The notes beneath the pieces are model-generated. The model was given only the letters and a program-made list of their open reading frames with translations. It searched no databases and was not told the origin of the DNA. A stretch of 64,000 nt of DNA from Photobacterium iliopiscarium (lineage in GTDB: Bacteria; Pseudomonadota; Gammaproteobacteria; Enterobacterales; Vibrionaceae): positions 1-64,000 of the forward strand of contig NZ_PYOO01000003.1 in assembly GCF_003026395.1 (NCBI RefSeq), written 5' to 3'. Shown piece by piece: positions 55,796 to 64,000 of the stretch. A program made the position numbers and the translations under genes. How positions within the stretch are numbered: the stretch's first letter is position 1; each line of letters begins with the position of its first letter.

Positions 55796-58438
55796 ATGAC
55801 CCTATCACGTCGTAACTTTTTAAAAGGTTCAGTAGCAACGGCTATCGCTGCTAACGGACTCACCCTTTTTCCTGCTGGAAAGGTATTTGCTTCAGATACA
55901 ATTACCATTCCATCAGCTACTCACTATGGTCCGTTTAAAGCAGTCGTTAAAGGCGGTACATTAATTGGTGTTCAACCGATTAATGATGTCGACCCCTTCC
56001 CAACAGAAATGTTAACTAAAGGTGTCTTGAGTCGTACTTATAGTGATACACGTATCAAATATCCAATGGTACGTAAGTCACTATTAGAAGATCCATTGGG
56101 CGATCACAACCCGCATCTTCGTGGTAAAGAACCTTTTGTTCGCGTTGATTGGGATACAGCAATCGCATTAACCGCATTCTGTATTGCTCGTACTGTTGAA
56201 AAACACGGTAACGAAGCAGTCTTCAGTTCATCATACGGTGGTTGGTCACACTGTGGTGTTAACCGCCCTCAAACACTACAAGGTCGTTTCTTCAACCTTA
56301 TTGGTGGCCAAAGTATCTGTGCTGGTGACTATTCAGCAGGAGCTTCTGAAGTTATCCTTCCACACGTTATTGGTGATATGGAAGTATACTCACCACAAAC
56401 TGCGTGGGAAATTGTAGAGAAAAACACTGAAGTTGTTCTTTTAATCGGTTGTGACCCATGGAAAACCAACCGTGTAGAATTCCGTGTTGCTGATCACTCT
56501 ATGCAAAAACATTGGGAAGCGTTTAAGGAAAAAGGGATTAAGTTTGTCTCTATAAACCCACAACAAACCCAGACAGATAAAGCAGTTGGTAGTGAAATGA
56601 TCAATATCCGTCCTAATACGGATACTGCCCTATTTACTGCAATGTCTTACCATCTGTACAAAACAGGCCAACACGATAAAGCTTACATCGATAAATACAC
56701 TGTTGGTTTTGATAAGTACCTTGCTTACTTAATCGGTGACGAAGATGGTGTTGTTAAAACACCAGAGTGGGCTGAAGAAATCACAGGTTTACCTGCTGCT
56801 AAAATTAAAGAACTCGCTGAACTTTGTGTGACTAAGCGTACCCAAATTGCGGCGGGTTGGGCACTACAACGTGCTGACCACGGTGAGATGATTCACTGGT
56901 CTATCATCAACTTTGCTGCAATCGCAGGTAAAATTGGTAAGCCAGGTGAAGGTGCAGGCTTTAGCTGGCACTATGGTAATGGCGGTATGCCTGCTTCTGG
57001 TAAGCGTATGCCTATCGGTTTATCACAAGGTCGTAACCCTATCACTAAGACATGTCCTGTGGTTATGGTTTCAGATATGCTGAAAAACCCAGGTAAAGCT
57101 TACACTCGTGATGGTTCAAACCTTACACTACCAAAAGCAAAACTTATCTATAACGCAGGTAATAACTTACTGTCTCACCAACAAGACACTAACGAATTAA
57201 TCAAAGCGCTTAACGATAATATCGATACCATTATCTGTCACGAACCTTGGTGGTGTGCTACGGCGAAATATTCTGATATCGTTTTGCCAACAACAACCAC
57301 ACTTGAGCGTGACGATATTTCATCAGGCGGTACTTACAGCAACAATAAAATCTACGCGATGCGTCAGGTTATTGAGCCTGTAGGTGAAAGCTTAGATGAT
57401 TACGAAATCTTCTCACGCCTTGCTTTCATGTTTAACGTACATAAAGAGTTTACCGAAGGTAAAACTATGTACCAACATGTTAAAGCCTCTTATGAAGCAT
57501 CTGATGCAACGGATGATTTCAAAACATTCTGGCAAAATGGTATCGCTCACGTATCAACACCTGCGGCGGCAAATAGCTTTGTGCGTCATGGTGATTTCTA
57601 CGCAGATCCGATTAAGAACCCACTGCATACACCAAGTGGTAAAATCGAATTATATAGCTCAACGATTGCTGGATTTAAAGCAAATAGTTGTCCACCAATG
57701 CCACAATGGATCCCACCATTTGAATGGCTAGGTAATGCGAAGAAAGGTCAAGTACACGTACTAAGCCCACACCCATGGATGCGTTTGCACTCACAAATGG
57801 CGAATGCGGATGTGAATAGCTACGAGTCTGTTGATGGTCGTCAAATCGTACTCATCAATAAAAAAGACGCTGAAGAACGTGGCGTAAAAGATGGCGATGT
57901 TGTTGAAGTTTATAATGACCGTGGTGTACTACTAGCGGGTGCCCGTATCACTGCTGAAGCAATGCCGGGTGTTATTTACATCCACGAAGGCGCATGGCTA
58001 CAACTTGATAGCAAAGGCCGTTGTAACTCAGGCTCAATCAACATGCTAACAAGTAGTCAACCAACCAGTGGTTTAGCACAAGCAACCAGTGCTAACACCT
58101 GTTTGGCTTACTTCAAAAAATGTACTGATGCCGAAACGCCAAACCAAGCATACACGCCAGCTAAAGTTGTGAAATCAGACTTTAAAGTGGATATCTGGTC
58201 ATTACAATTAGGTAAGCGCTTAAAAGCCGTTGCCGCAGAAAGTGGTCCTGAGCAATCACCTGGTGAGAAGTTATTCTACGGTAGCTGTACCCTTTGTCAC
58301 GCAGCACCACACCCAAGTGACTTCACTTACAAGCAGTGGAAAGGTATTACTAACAGTATGTTCCCACGTGCAGGTCTAAACGAAAAAGATCGCAACCTTG
58401 TACTTGATTTCCTACAAAAGAACGCTAAAAAAGGCTAA
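55796..58438 (+). CDS. torA: TMAO reductase TorA with a C-terminal cytochrome c domain
   Basis: An 880-residue periplasmic molybdoenzyme from the ATG at 55796, which starts a textbook Tat signal (SRRNFLK, cut near VFA at residue 32). The DMSO-reductase-type core has the Mo-ligand Ser180 in CAGDYSAGASEVILPHV, and GGTYSNNKIYAMRQV further on. The core ends near residue 810. Residues 815-880 add a heme c domain with CTLCH (Cys831, Cys834, His835) and a possible axial Met855, absent from E. coli TorA. This tail aligns without gaps to the last heme domain of TorC. No torD chaperone follows; a terminator does. Confidence 0.93.
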   Translation: MTLSRRNFLKGSVATAIAANGLTLFPAGKVFASDTITIPSATHYGPFKAVVKGGTLIGVQPINDVDPFPTEMLTKGVLSRTYSDTRIKYPMVRKSLLEDPLGDHNPHLRGKEPFVRVDWDTAIALTAFCIARTVEKHGNEAVFSSSYGGWSHCGVNRPQTLQGRFFNLIGGQSICAGDYSAGASEVILPHVIGDMEVYSPQTAWEIVEKNTEVVLLIGCDPWKTNRVEFRVADHSMQKHWEAFKEKGIKFVSINPQQTQTDKAVGSEMINIRPNTDTALFTAMSYHLYKTGQHDKAYIDKYTVGFDKYLAYLIGDEDGVVKTPEWAEEITGLPAAKIKELAELCVTKRTQIAAGWALQRADHGEMIHWSIINFAAIAGKIGKPGEGAGFSWHYGNGGMPASGKRMPIGLSQGRNPITKTCPVVMVSDMLKNPGKAYTRDGSNLTLPKAKLIYNAGNNLLSHQQDTNELIKALNDNIDTIICHEPWWCATAKYSDIVLPTTTTLERDDISSGGTYSNNKIYAMRQVIEPVGESLDDYEIFSRLAFMFNVHKEFTEGKTMYQHVKASYEASDATDDFKTFWQNGIAHVSTPAAANSFVRHGDFYADPIKNPLHTPSGKIELYSSTIAGFKANSCPPMPQWIPPFEWLGNAKKGQVHVLSPHPWMRLHSQMANADVNSYESVDGRQIVLINKKDAEERGVKDGDVVEVYNDRGVLLAGARITAEAMPGVIYIHEGAWLQLDSKGRCNSGSINMLTSSQPTSGLAQATSANTCLAYFKKCTDAETPNQAYTPAKVVKSDFKVDIWSLQLGKRLKAVAAESGPEQSPGEKLFYGSCTLCHAAPHPSDFTYKQWKGITNSMFPRAGLNEKDRNLVLDFLQKNAKKG

Positions 58439-58473
58439 TAACTGACGGTTATTATTCTCAACGCGAATACATT

Positions 58474-58499
58474 AAAAGGCTCTTATGAGCCTTTTTTTT
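58474..58499 (+). terminator. Terminator after torA
   Basis: AAAAGGCTC pairs with GAGCCTTTT across TTAT, followed by a long T-run. Confidence 0.9.
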
Positions 58500-58596
58500 A
58501 AGTATTAAAAACCGCAACTTCCATTAAAACTGTGATTTATTTTAAATATTTACCGTTTAATTAGGCGTTTCTATTCTGCCATTTACTATTTATCTT

Positions 58597-58773
58597 TTAG
58601 TTAAAACTAACCAAGCTATCAACCGTACGCGACAGTGTGGCACGGTTCTCAGCGACAGAAGATAAAAACAATGGGTATTTTTCCCCTATTGGTTTTGTCA
58701 CTACTCCACTAAAACGTAAATTAAAAGTTGGTGTGGTGCGCAATATTCCAAACGGTTCTGAGAGGCTAATATC
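58597..58773 (-). pseudogene. Possible gene remnant: 58-codon open frame without a start
   Basis: The minus strand between 58773 and 58597 is open for 58 codons and ends in a proper stop, but an in-frame stop precedes it and no ATG or ribosome site exists. The peptide (SLSEPFGILRTTPTFNLRFS, then GVVTKPIGEKYPLFLSSVAE) looks protein-like, with balanced composition and an amphipathic tail. It resembles the C-terminal end of a lost gene. I cannot name the family. It lies between two terminators. Confidence 0.35.
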
Positions 58774-58786
58774 TTAACAGTCGATA

Positions 58787-58846
58787 AAAACGCAGCAATT
58801 TTAAACCATCTTACTCACACAAGATGGATAAAATAAGCTGCGTTTT
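58787..58846. terminator. Two-level hairpin terminator
   Basis: AAAACGCAGC pairs with GCTGCGTTTT, enclosing a second hairpin, CCATCTT with AAGATGG. It lies just past the GNAT gene stop on the minus strand and has T-runs in both directions. Confidence 0.75.
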
Positions 58847-58880
58847 CTTTATTGAAGAAAATCGATACTAAGCTATCGAC

Positions 58881-59309
58881 TTATGGGTGATCTAGTAGCA
58901 TTACCATCGCTTGATGGGGAATATTGGCTTCCATAAATTCATCACCGTATGGCGTAAAACCTAGCTTACGGTAAAAATCGACAGCATGAGTTTGCGCCCC
59001 AAGATCAACCTTTGGATAACCTTGTTGTTTAGCATATTCCACTAAAGCACGTACTACTTTTACACCCAATCCTTGTCCACGAGCAGCCTGCATAATCGCA
59101 ATACGACCAATGTGTCCATTTGCTAAAATACGCCCGGTCCCTAATGGTTGTTCACCATCAACCACCAGCACATGCACCGCTTGTGTATCTAAACCATCAA
59201 ACTCAATTTCAGGATCAATGTGTTGCTCTTGAATAAATACCTGCTCACGTACTAAACGAATACTCTCTTTATTTACTTCATCAAAAGCAACAATGTTTAC
59301 GTCTACCAT
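58881..59309 (-). CDS. GNAT-family N-acetyltransferase
   Basis: A 142-residue acetyltransferase. Motif A, the acetyl-CoA pyrophosphate loop, reads QAARGQGLGVKVV, preceded by strand HIGRIAIM. The C-terminal AVDFYRKLGFTPYGDEFMEA is typical of the ElaA/GNAT group. GGA lies six bases before the ATG. It begins 21 bases after the U32 gene stop on the same strand, so the two are probably cotranscribed. The acceptor substrate is unknown. Confidence 0.87.
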   Translation of the reverse strand: MVDVNIVAFDEVNKESIRLVREQVFIQEQHIDPEIEFDGLDTQAVHVLVVDGEQPLGTGRILANGHIGRIAIMQAARGQGLGVKVVRALVEYAKQQGYPKVDLGAQTHAVDFYRKLGFTPYGDEFMEANIPHQAMVMLLDHP

Positions 59310-59330
59310 GAAATATCCTATTTATCTAAA

Positions 59331-61574
59331 TTACAGACCTTTTTTATATTGTTGGCAAATAGTGCCAACGATAGTTTGCTCTAATATTTCTCGAGCGTTG
59401 ATATCACCATGGATATAGGTATCAAACAAAGAGACAACCGTTGCTTTATCAGCATTCACTGCGGTTTCCGTTTTAATATCACGTAAATCAATCATAAAGC
59501 CCGTAAACTTATTCTGAATCTCAGCCACAATATCAAGATTTAAGAAGTTCTTCGGGTTATATAACGCATTATGATCACCGCGCTGTTTATCAACCACAAA
59601 TGACGCTTCAGTAAGATTAATGATCGATGCTGACTTATCACATTTACGTAAGCACTTATCATCAAAACGCTTTTTCTTACAACCTACTGTTTGATGGAAT
59701 AAGCATTGACGGCTCATTAGCAACATCATCGGGTGATAAATGCTGTAATACAATTCAAACTCAGCAGGTGCTGCAATGGGTTTAATTTGTGAACGTTTGA
59801 TCTCATTAGAAATAAATGCCCCAACACAACCAAACTCTTGCTGTAAGCATTCAAGGCTCAAACTGTTACTGATATTCATTTGAGGGCCAGCTACCCACGC
59901 TAAACCTAACTGATGCGCCGCATAACCGACACCACTATTATTGGTTACAATACGTGATGGCTTAACGTGTTCAAGGAACGTCACTGCCGCTTGATAATTA
60001 TTGCCAATTAAAATCGCAGGGAACCAAGGAATAAGCTGTGGATTTTCTTGGAACAGACTAACTAATTTTAACCCTTCCATTGCCATCGCTTCTGGCAATT
60101 GATAATACACTGCGATATCTGGCTGACTCACTGCAATAATATCAGCAGGATTAGCAATCAAGACCGATAATCGTGGTGTCATCGTCGATAATGGCTGACG
60201 AACAGTTTTCGGTAATTCAAACGCTTCAACTAATGGTTGATCGCCATTTAACCCGCATGCAATCTGATCGCGCATTTGCGTTAATTCTTTAAATAGCACC
60301 ACCACATCTGCCGCTAATTGGCTTAAATTCATTGACGATAACAAGTATTCACCATTATTTAAGCTACGGAAGCGTTTTTCAAAACAATCGCTATCAAGTA
60401 CCGTATTATCAGATTGACGCAATAACGAGGTTGATGCCACTTCAAACTGTTGTAGCGGTGTCGTTACTTGAATAATAAGCGGCTGTCCAACCTGACCTAT
60501 AATCGTCAGTTCTAATGCTAATAAACTAATGTCTAGATCAGCAATTCTCTCTTCAACAGTTTGAATAATCGTAGTTTTATCATCGTATAGCTTTTGCTTA
60601 ACCGCTTGAATTTCAGTCTCAGATTTAGCATCAGCAATCTGTGCGAAGTGATCGACAGAGTTATCGCGTGGATTATCGATAAACATTGCTTTATTAATAT
60701 CACCCATTAAATATGAGTTAGAGAAATCGCGATTAAAGACAGTATATAACTCACGTGTATCCGCCAATAATGGCTTTTGATTACAATAGTTATCTAATTG
60801 ACGACTCCAATTATCCACCACGGTATAAACGTAATGTGATTTTTTGATGCGTCCTTCCACCTTCAATGAATACACCCCAGCATCCGCTAAGGCTTCTAAA
60901 TTTGAAAACGCAGAATTGTCTTTCATATTTAATGGGTAATCTTTACCAACCGCCGTCGTTTGATATTGATCTCGACAAGGTTGACTACAACGACCACGGT
61001 TACCTGAGTTACCATTTTTAGCCGAACTGATATAACACAAACCGGAAAAACCAATGCAGTATGAGCCATGGACAAACACTTCCATTAACACATTATGTTG
61101 ATGTCCAAACTGTGCTAAATGTTTTATCTCTTTGATATTAAGTTCACGCGATAAATTCACACGGCTCGCATTAAGCTGCCCCATAAATAAAATTTGGCCT
61201 TCATTATGGCTATTAACTTGGGTTGAAGCATGGACATCAAGTGTTGGAAAATATTGCTTAATTAAGTAAAATAGCCCTAAATCTTGTAAGATAACACCAT
61301 CAATTTTAGTATTAACTAATTTATTCAATAACCGAATAACAGCAGGAATTTCACTTTCAAGGATCATGATATTAAGCGTAAGAAAAATCTTACAATCACG
61401 CTGGTGTGCAACACGAACAATGCCATTTAAATCTTCAAAGGTAATATTCGTTGCACGATTACGGGCATTAAAATTATCTAATCCACAATAAATAGCATCC
61501 GCACCCGCAACGATAGCCGCTTTAATCGACTCTATATCACCGCCCGGCGCTAACAACTCAAAGTTACTTCTCAT
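59331..61574 (-). CDS. U32-family peptidase-like protein (RlhA-type RNA hydroxylation factor)
   Basis: A 747-residue protein. The N-terminal U32 domain (about 1-330) has NFELLAPGGDIESIKAAI, DAIYCGLDNFNAR and the cysteine cluster HGSYCIGFSGLCYISS with GNRGRCSQPCR. A collagenase-like DUF3656 region follows. The C-terminal part has a second cysteine group, SRQCLFHQTVGCKK with CLRKC. E. coli relatives RlhA and TrhP act in rRNA or tRNA hydroxylation; this one is nearer RlhA by length, but longer (RlhA is about 650). A second ATG at 61589 is possible. First gene of an operon with the GNAT gene. Confidence 0.85.
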   Translation of the reverse strand: MRSNFELLAPGGDIESIKAAIVAGADAIYCGLDNFNARNRATNITFEDLNGIVRVAHQRDCKIFLTLNIMILESEIPAVIRLLNKLVNTKIDGVILQDLGLFYLIKQYFPTLDVHASTQVNSHNEGQILFMGQLNASRVNLSRELNIKEIKHLAQFGHQHNVLMEVFVHGSYCIGFSGLCYISSAKNGNSGNRGRCSQPCRDQYQTTAVGKDYPLNMKDNSAFSNLEALADAGVYSLKVEGRIKKSHYVYTVVDNWSRQLDNYCNQKPLLADTRELYTVFNRDFSNSYLMGDINKAMFIDNPRDNSVDHFAQIADAKSETEIQAVKQKLYDDKTTIIQTVEERIADLDISLLALELTIIGQVGQPLIIQVTTPLQQFEVASTSLLRQSDNTVLDSDCFEKRFRSLNNGEYLLSSMNLSQLAADVVVLFKELTQMRDQIACGLNGDQPLVEAFELPKTVRQPLSTMTPRLSVLIANPADIIAVSQPDIAVYYQLPEAMAMEGLKLVSLFQENPQLIPWFPAILIGNNYQAAVTFLEHVKPSRIVTNNSGVGYAAHQLGLAWVAGPQMNISNSLSLECLQQEFGCVGAFISNEIKRSQIKPIAAPAEFELYYSIYHPMMLLMSRQCLFHQTVGCKKKRFDDKCLRKCDKSASIINLTEASFVVDKQRGDHNALYNPKNFLNLDIVAEIQNKFTGFMIDLRDIKTETAVNADKATVVSLFDTYIHGDINAREILEQTIVGTICQQYKKGL

Positions 61575-61814
61575 CGCGTTATTACCCATTTATAACCGTG
61601 CCTTTCAAAAAACGTATCAATTTTGTGAACGGCTATTCTACTCATGAGGGCGATTAAGTCCAATTTTGAAAGATAAATTACATCTTGTAGCACGCGAGTA
61701 CAGTTACTTTATCCGTAAACAATTTTTGCAGATGTTCCTTATTTAAATAATTATCGCTACTATGCACAGAGCACCATATTTTAATGGCTCATGTTTATTT
61801 AAAAGGTAAAAATA

Positions 61815-62006
61815 ATGACGACTCAACAACCACAACTGACAGAAACACAAAAATCAGCAATCGAACAAATGGTTATCAACCGCGTCAATGCAATGAACAA
61901 TGATGCTGTACTGTGTGATGCTATTGATAATAAGGTTCACAATATGGAAGAGCATCTAAAAGCTTACTTTCATGAGCGTTTTCATTTTCACAGCAAAAAA
62001 GCATAA
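61815..62006 (+). CDS. Small hypothetical protein (63 aa)
   Basis: A 63-residue helical, charged protein with a His-rich end (YFHERFHFHSKKA). The ATG at 61815 is preceded by AAAGG about nine bases away. No family recognised; the His cluster might bind metal. It is single, between divergent U32 and LysE genes. Confidence 0.55.
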   Translation: MTTQQPQLTETQKSAIEQMVINRVNAMNNDAVLCDAIDNKVHNMEEHLKAYFHERFHFHSKKA

Positions 62007-62265
62007 TAAAAGCCAATCTAACTAGATTAAAAAACAATGATGAACTGATCACTTCAGTAATTTTTCTTTATTGTCCGTGATCAGTTTCAGTTTCAACACA
62101 CCTTAAAAACCCATTTCAATTAACACTTAAATAACCAAAAACAGACGATTAATACACAAAACGACCTCAATACAGCAAAAAACACCCTCTACTGCTTGTA
62201 ACCCATGGAATGGAGCTATTTATTGTGTAAAATATAGACTTCTACACTATAACGTTGTTCTTACC

Positions 62266-62916
62266 ATGATTGATTTAAATGTATTACCGCTTTACCTCAC
62301 CGCTGTGATTGCTCTACTACTCATTCCAGGCCCTGACATGTTACTTATTGCCAGTTCAAGCTTAACTTACGGTCGCAAAGTCGGTATTTATGCAAGTTTA
62401 GGTAATGCAACCTCTGGTATTTTATTAACTATTTTAGCGGCTCTTGGTGTCTCTGCACTTATTGCAATGAATCCGATAGCACTGCATGTTTTACGTTTAG
62501 TTGGCGGCGCGTATTTATTAAAAATGGGGTGGGATTGCATGCGCACCCATGCTGATGATGCACCTCAAGAATTAGAGCAATCTAATAAAATGGCATCAAC
62601 GCTATACCGTCGTGCTGTTTTTACTAATCTACTCAATCCTAAAGCTCTGATTTTCTTTGTTCTGTTTTTACCACAATTTGTGTCTACTCACGTTGCCACA
62701 TCATCAGGCGAACAGATGCTAATACTTGGCTTATTGCTTAATGTTTTAGGATTATTATTTAACTTATTTCTCGTCACCACCATTGGCATATTTGGTCAAT
62801 CATTACTAAAAAATGAAAAATTCCGTAATAACCAACATAAATTTATGGGATTAATATTCTTTGTGTTGGCTATTTGGTTATTAGCATCACAATTACCAAC
62901 ACCGCCAAGTATGTAA
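62266..62916 (+). CDS. LysE/RhtB-family amino acid exporter
   Basis: A 216-residue inner-membrane protein with six hydrophobic helices. The family signature PGPDMLLIASSSLTYGRKVG is followed by ASLGNATSG, and FTNLLNPKALIFFVLFLPQF is also typical of LysE/RhtB exporters. It probably exports a neutral or basic amino acid, or a homoserine-type metabolite. A hairpin terminator follows. Substrate not readable. Confidence 0.92.
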   Translation: MIDLNVLPLYLTAVIALLLIPGPDMLLIASSSLTYGRKVGIYASLGNATSGILLTILAALGVSALIAMNPIALHVLRLVGGAYLLKMGWDCMRTHADDAPQELEQSNKMASTLYRRAVFTNLLNPKALIFFVLFLPQFVSTHVATSSGEQMLILGLLLNVLGLLFNLFLVTTIGIFGQSLLKNEKFRNNQHKFMGLIFFVLAIWLLASQLPTPPSM

Positions 62917-62948
62917 ATTATTATTGATAACTATGTTTTCAACAAAAA

Positions 62949-62976
62949 AAATGCCATTAATAATGATGGCATTTTA
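62949..62976 (+). terminator. Terminator after the LysE-family gene
   Basis: AAAATGCCAT pairs with ATGGCATTTT around an 8-base loop, in a bidirectional arrangement. Confidence 0.8.
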
Positions 62977-63166
62977 AAAAATTCCAATATTTAGATGAAA
63001 AAAATGATTAGAAATAGACTATTAGACGAAATTAATGAATAGATAATGATGTCAATTTATATGAGAATTATTAGTCTATAAAATATGACTTGAATTTCAT
63101 CCTAAAAAACCTCATATACTTACCTTATCGATGTGTTGCGCAGGCTTACCTTTGCATTTCTTTTAT

Positions 63167-63213
63167 TTAATGCGCACACAATATTACGCCCAGTATGTTG
63201 GGCGCATTAAGGA
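63167..63213 (+). promoter_or_regulatory. Overlapping hairpins over the ribosome binding site of the DUF1887 gene
   Basis: TTAATGCGC (63167-63175) pairs with GCGCATTAA (63202-63210), which includes the first bases of the AAGGA ribosome site (63209-63213). A second hairpin, CGCCCA (63187-63192) with TGGGCG (63199-63204), shares bases 63202-63204, so the two cannot form fully together. Confidence 0.55.
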
Positions 63214-63218
63214 TTATT

Positions 63219-64000
63219 ATGATTACTCACGTTGGCATTATTGATCAGGATCCTGTCCGTCTGATCACACCATTATTAGATGAAGCAGTACCTGCCGATA
63301 AAATGATATTTATTGGTACCGAAAAACAACAACAACAATATGATCGACTCGCCTCTATTTTAACTTCACGTAATATTATTGTTGAATTTTTCATTATTCC
63401 CGACATTATCAATGTCACCAAAATCAGACAACGTTTGAACCAACTTGCTGATCAATTAAAACAAGACAGCCGTGATGTATGGTTTAATGCAAGCTGTGGT
63501 TTGCGTCACCGTTTATTATCCGCTTATGAAGTCTTCCGCTCTTTCCATTGGCCTATCTACGTCATTGAACCTTTCAGTGATGAAATGTGCTGGTTGTTCC
63601 CCAATGATCGCGAACAACAACAAGTACAAGATCGCATTCAAATTTCTGATTATTTAACTATTTTTGGTGCACGTTGCGAGTTATCAGATAATCCAATGCC
63701 AGAATCTCTTAACGATCAGTTATGGGAACTGGGTCAACGTTGGGCAAGCTCTGCATTAGAATTAGGCCCAGGCTTAGCGACACTTAATTATCTAGCAACA
63801 ACCTGTCGTAAAGAACAAGTGTTAAATGTTGAGCTAAGTGAAAAGCAACAAGGCTATAAAGAACTTGGCACACTACTAACCGATTTAGAAGAAACAGGCC
63901 TTGCAACATACCATGATGGTATTTTGACATTTAAGCACGAAGAAGCGCGTCGATTTGCGAATGGTGAGTGGTTAGAAAGTTTAGTTCACAGTACGGTTCG
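63219..64000 (+). CDS. DUF1887 (CARF, Card1/VC1899-like) protein, N-terminal part (runs off the right edge)
   Basis: A frame of 260 codons from the ATG at 63219, with AAGGA five bases upstream, still open at the window end. The N-terminal 150 residues (ITHVGIIDQDPVRLITPLLD, MIFIGTEKQQQQYDRLASIL, VWFNASCGLRHRLLSAY) look like the Rossmann-type CARF domain of DUF1887. The structure of V. cholerae VC1899 represents this family. Residues 180-260 look like the following winged-helix region (KELGTLLTDLEETGLATYHD). The restriction-endonuclease-like domain would lie beyond the edge. Relatives (Card1, Can2) are cyclic-oligoadenylate-activated nucleases in type III CRISPR. No CRISPR genes or array occur in this window. 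Confidence 0.8.
   Translation, partial: MITHVGIIDQDPVRLITPLLDEAVPADKMIFIGTEKQQQQYDRLASILTSRNIIVEFFIIPDIINVTKIRQRLNQLADQLKQDSRDVWFNASCGLRHRLLSAYEVFRSFHWPIYVIEPFSDEMCWLFPNDREQQQVQDRIQISDYLTIFGARCELSDNPMPESLNDQLWELGQRWASSALELGPGLATLNYLATTCRKEQVLNVELSEKQQGYKELGTLLTDLEETGLATYHDGILTFKHEEARRFANGEWLESLVHSTV

Overview
The window is an AT-rich stretch of a Vibrionaceae chromosome. A Photobacterium species is the best guess, from the protein families present, the cys-gly-leu-leu tRNA cluster, the TMAO-respiration genes and the Lap adhesin locus. Assignments rest on motifs, domain order, gene length and synteny read by eye; no database search was possible.

Left part (1-9.9 kb): a c-di-GMP-controlled surface adhesin system of the Lap type. 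The start of a giant LapA-like adhesin runs leftward off the window. Opposite it lies an operon for a type I secretion adaptor (LapC-like), a TolC-family outer membrane channel, an OmpA/TSP3 lipoprotein, the adhesin protease LapG, its c-di-GMP-binding controller LapD, and the ABC exporter LapB. LapD should hold LapG when c-di-GMP is high, keeping the adhesin on the surface; when c-di-GMP falls, LapG cuts the adhesin at the TAAG site visible near its N terminus.

Middle part (9.9-40 kb): mostly single housekeeping or accessory genes, many closed by clear hairpin terminators. They include a CDF transporter, a LysR regulator, aquaporin Z, YdiJ (D-2-hydroxyglutarate dehydrogenase type), GabD, a pirin, a diguanylate cyclase and a four-gene tRNA operon with a strong promoter. 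Next come a degenerate PfkB-family protein, a DUF294/CBS/cNMP protein paired with a DEDD exonuclease, a BCCT transporter, glutaredoxin, AMMECR1, endo/exonucleases, MobB, a triple-rhodanese YnjE, an aldo-keto reductase, an M15 peptidase and an S4-domain protein.

Right part (40-64 kb): a stand-alone second EF-G, then a TMAO respiration region interrupted by the conserved mgsA/helD/yccS neighbourhood. The TMAO genes are torS, torT, pentaheme torC, and a divergent torA that carries an extra C-terminal c-type heme domain resembling the last domain of TorC. An exact copy of the E. coli TorR decamer lies between torC and torA, but no torR or torD is in the window. Further right are a GNAT/U32 pair, a LysE exporter, and the 5' part of a DUF1887 (CARF, Card1/VC1899-like) gene cut by the window edge.

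The strongest items for a second look are the TorA-cytochrome c fusion with its divergent torC, the CRISPR-less CARF protein with overlapping hairpins at its ribosome binding site, the complete Lap locus, and a PfkB protein that has lost its catalytic aspartate.
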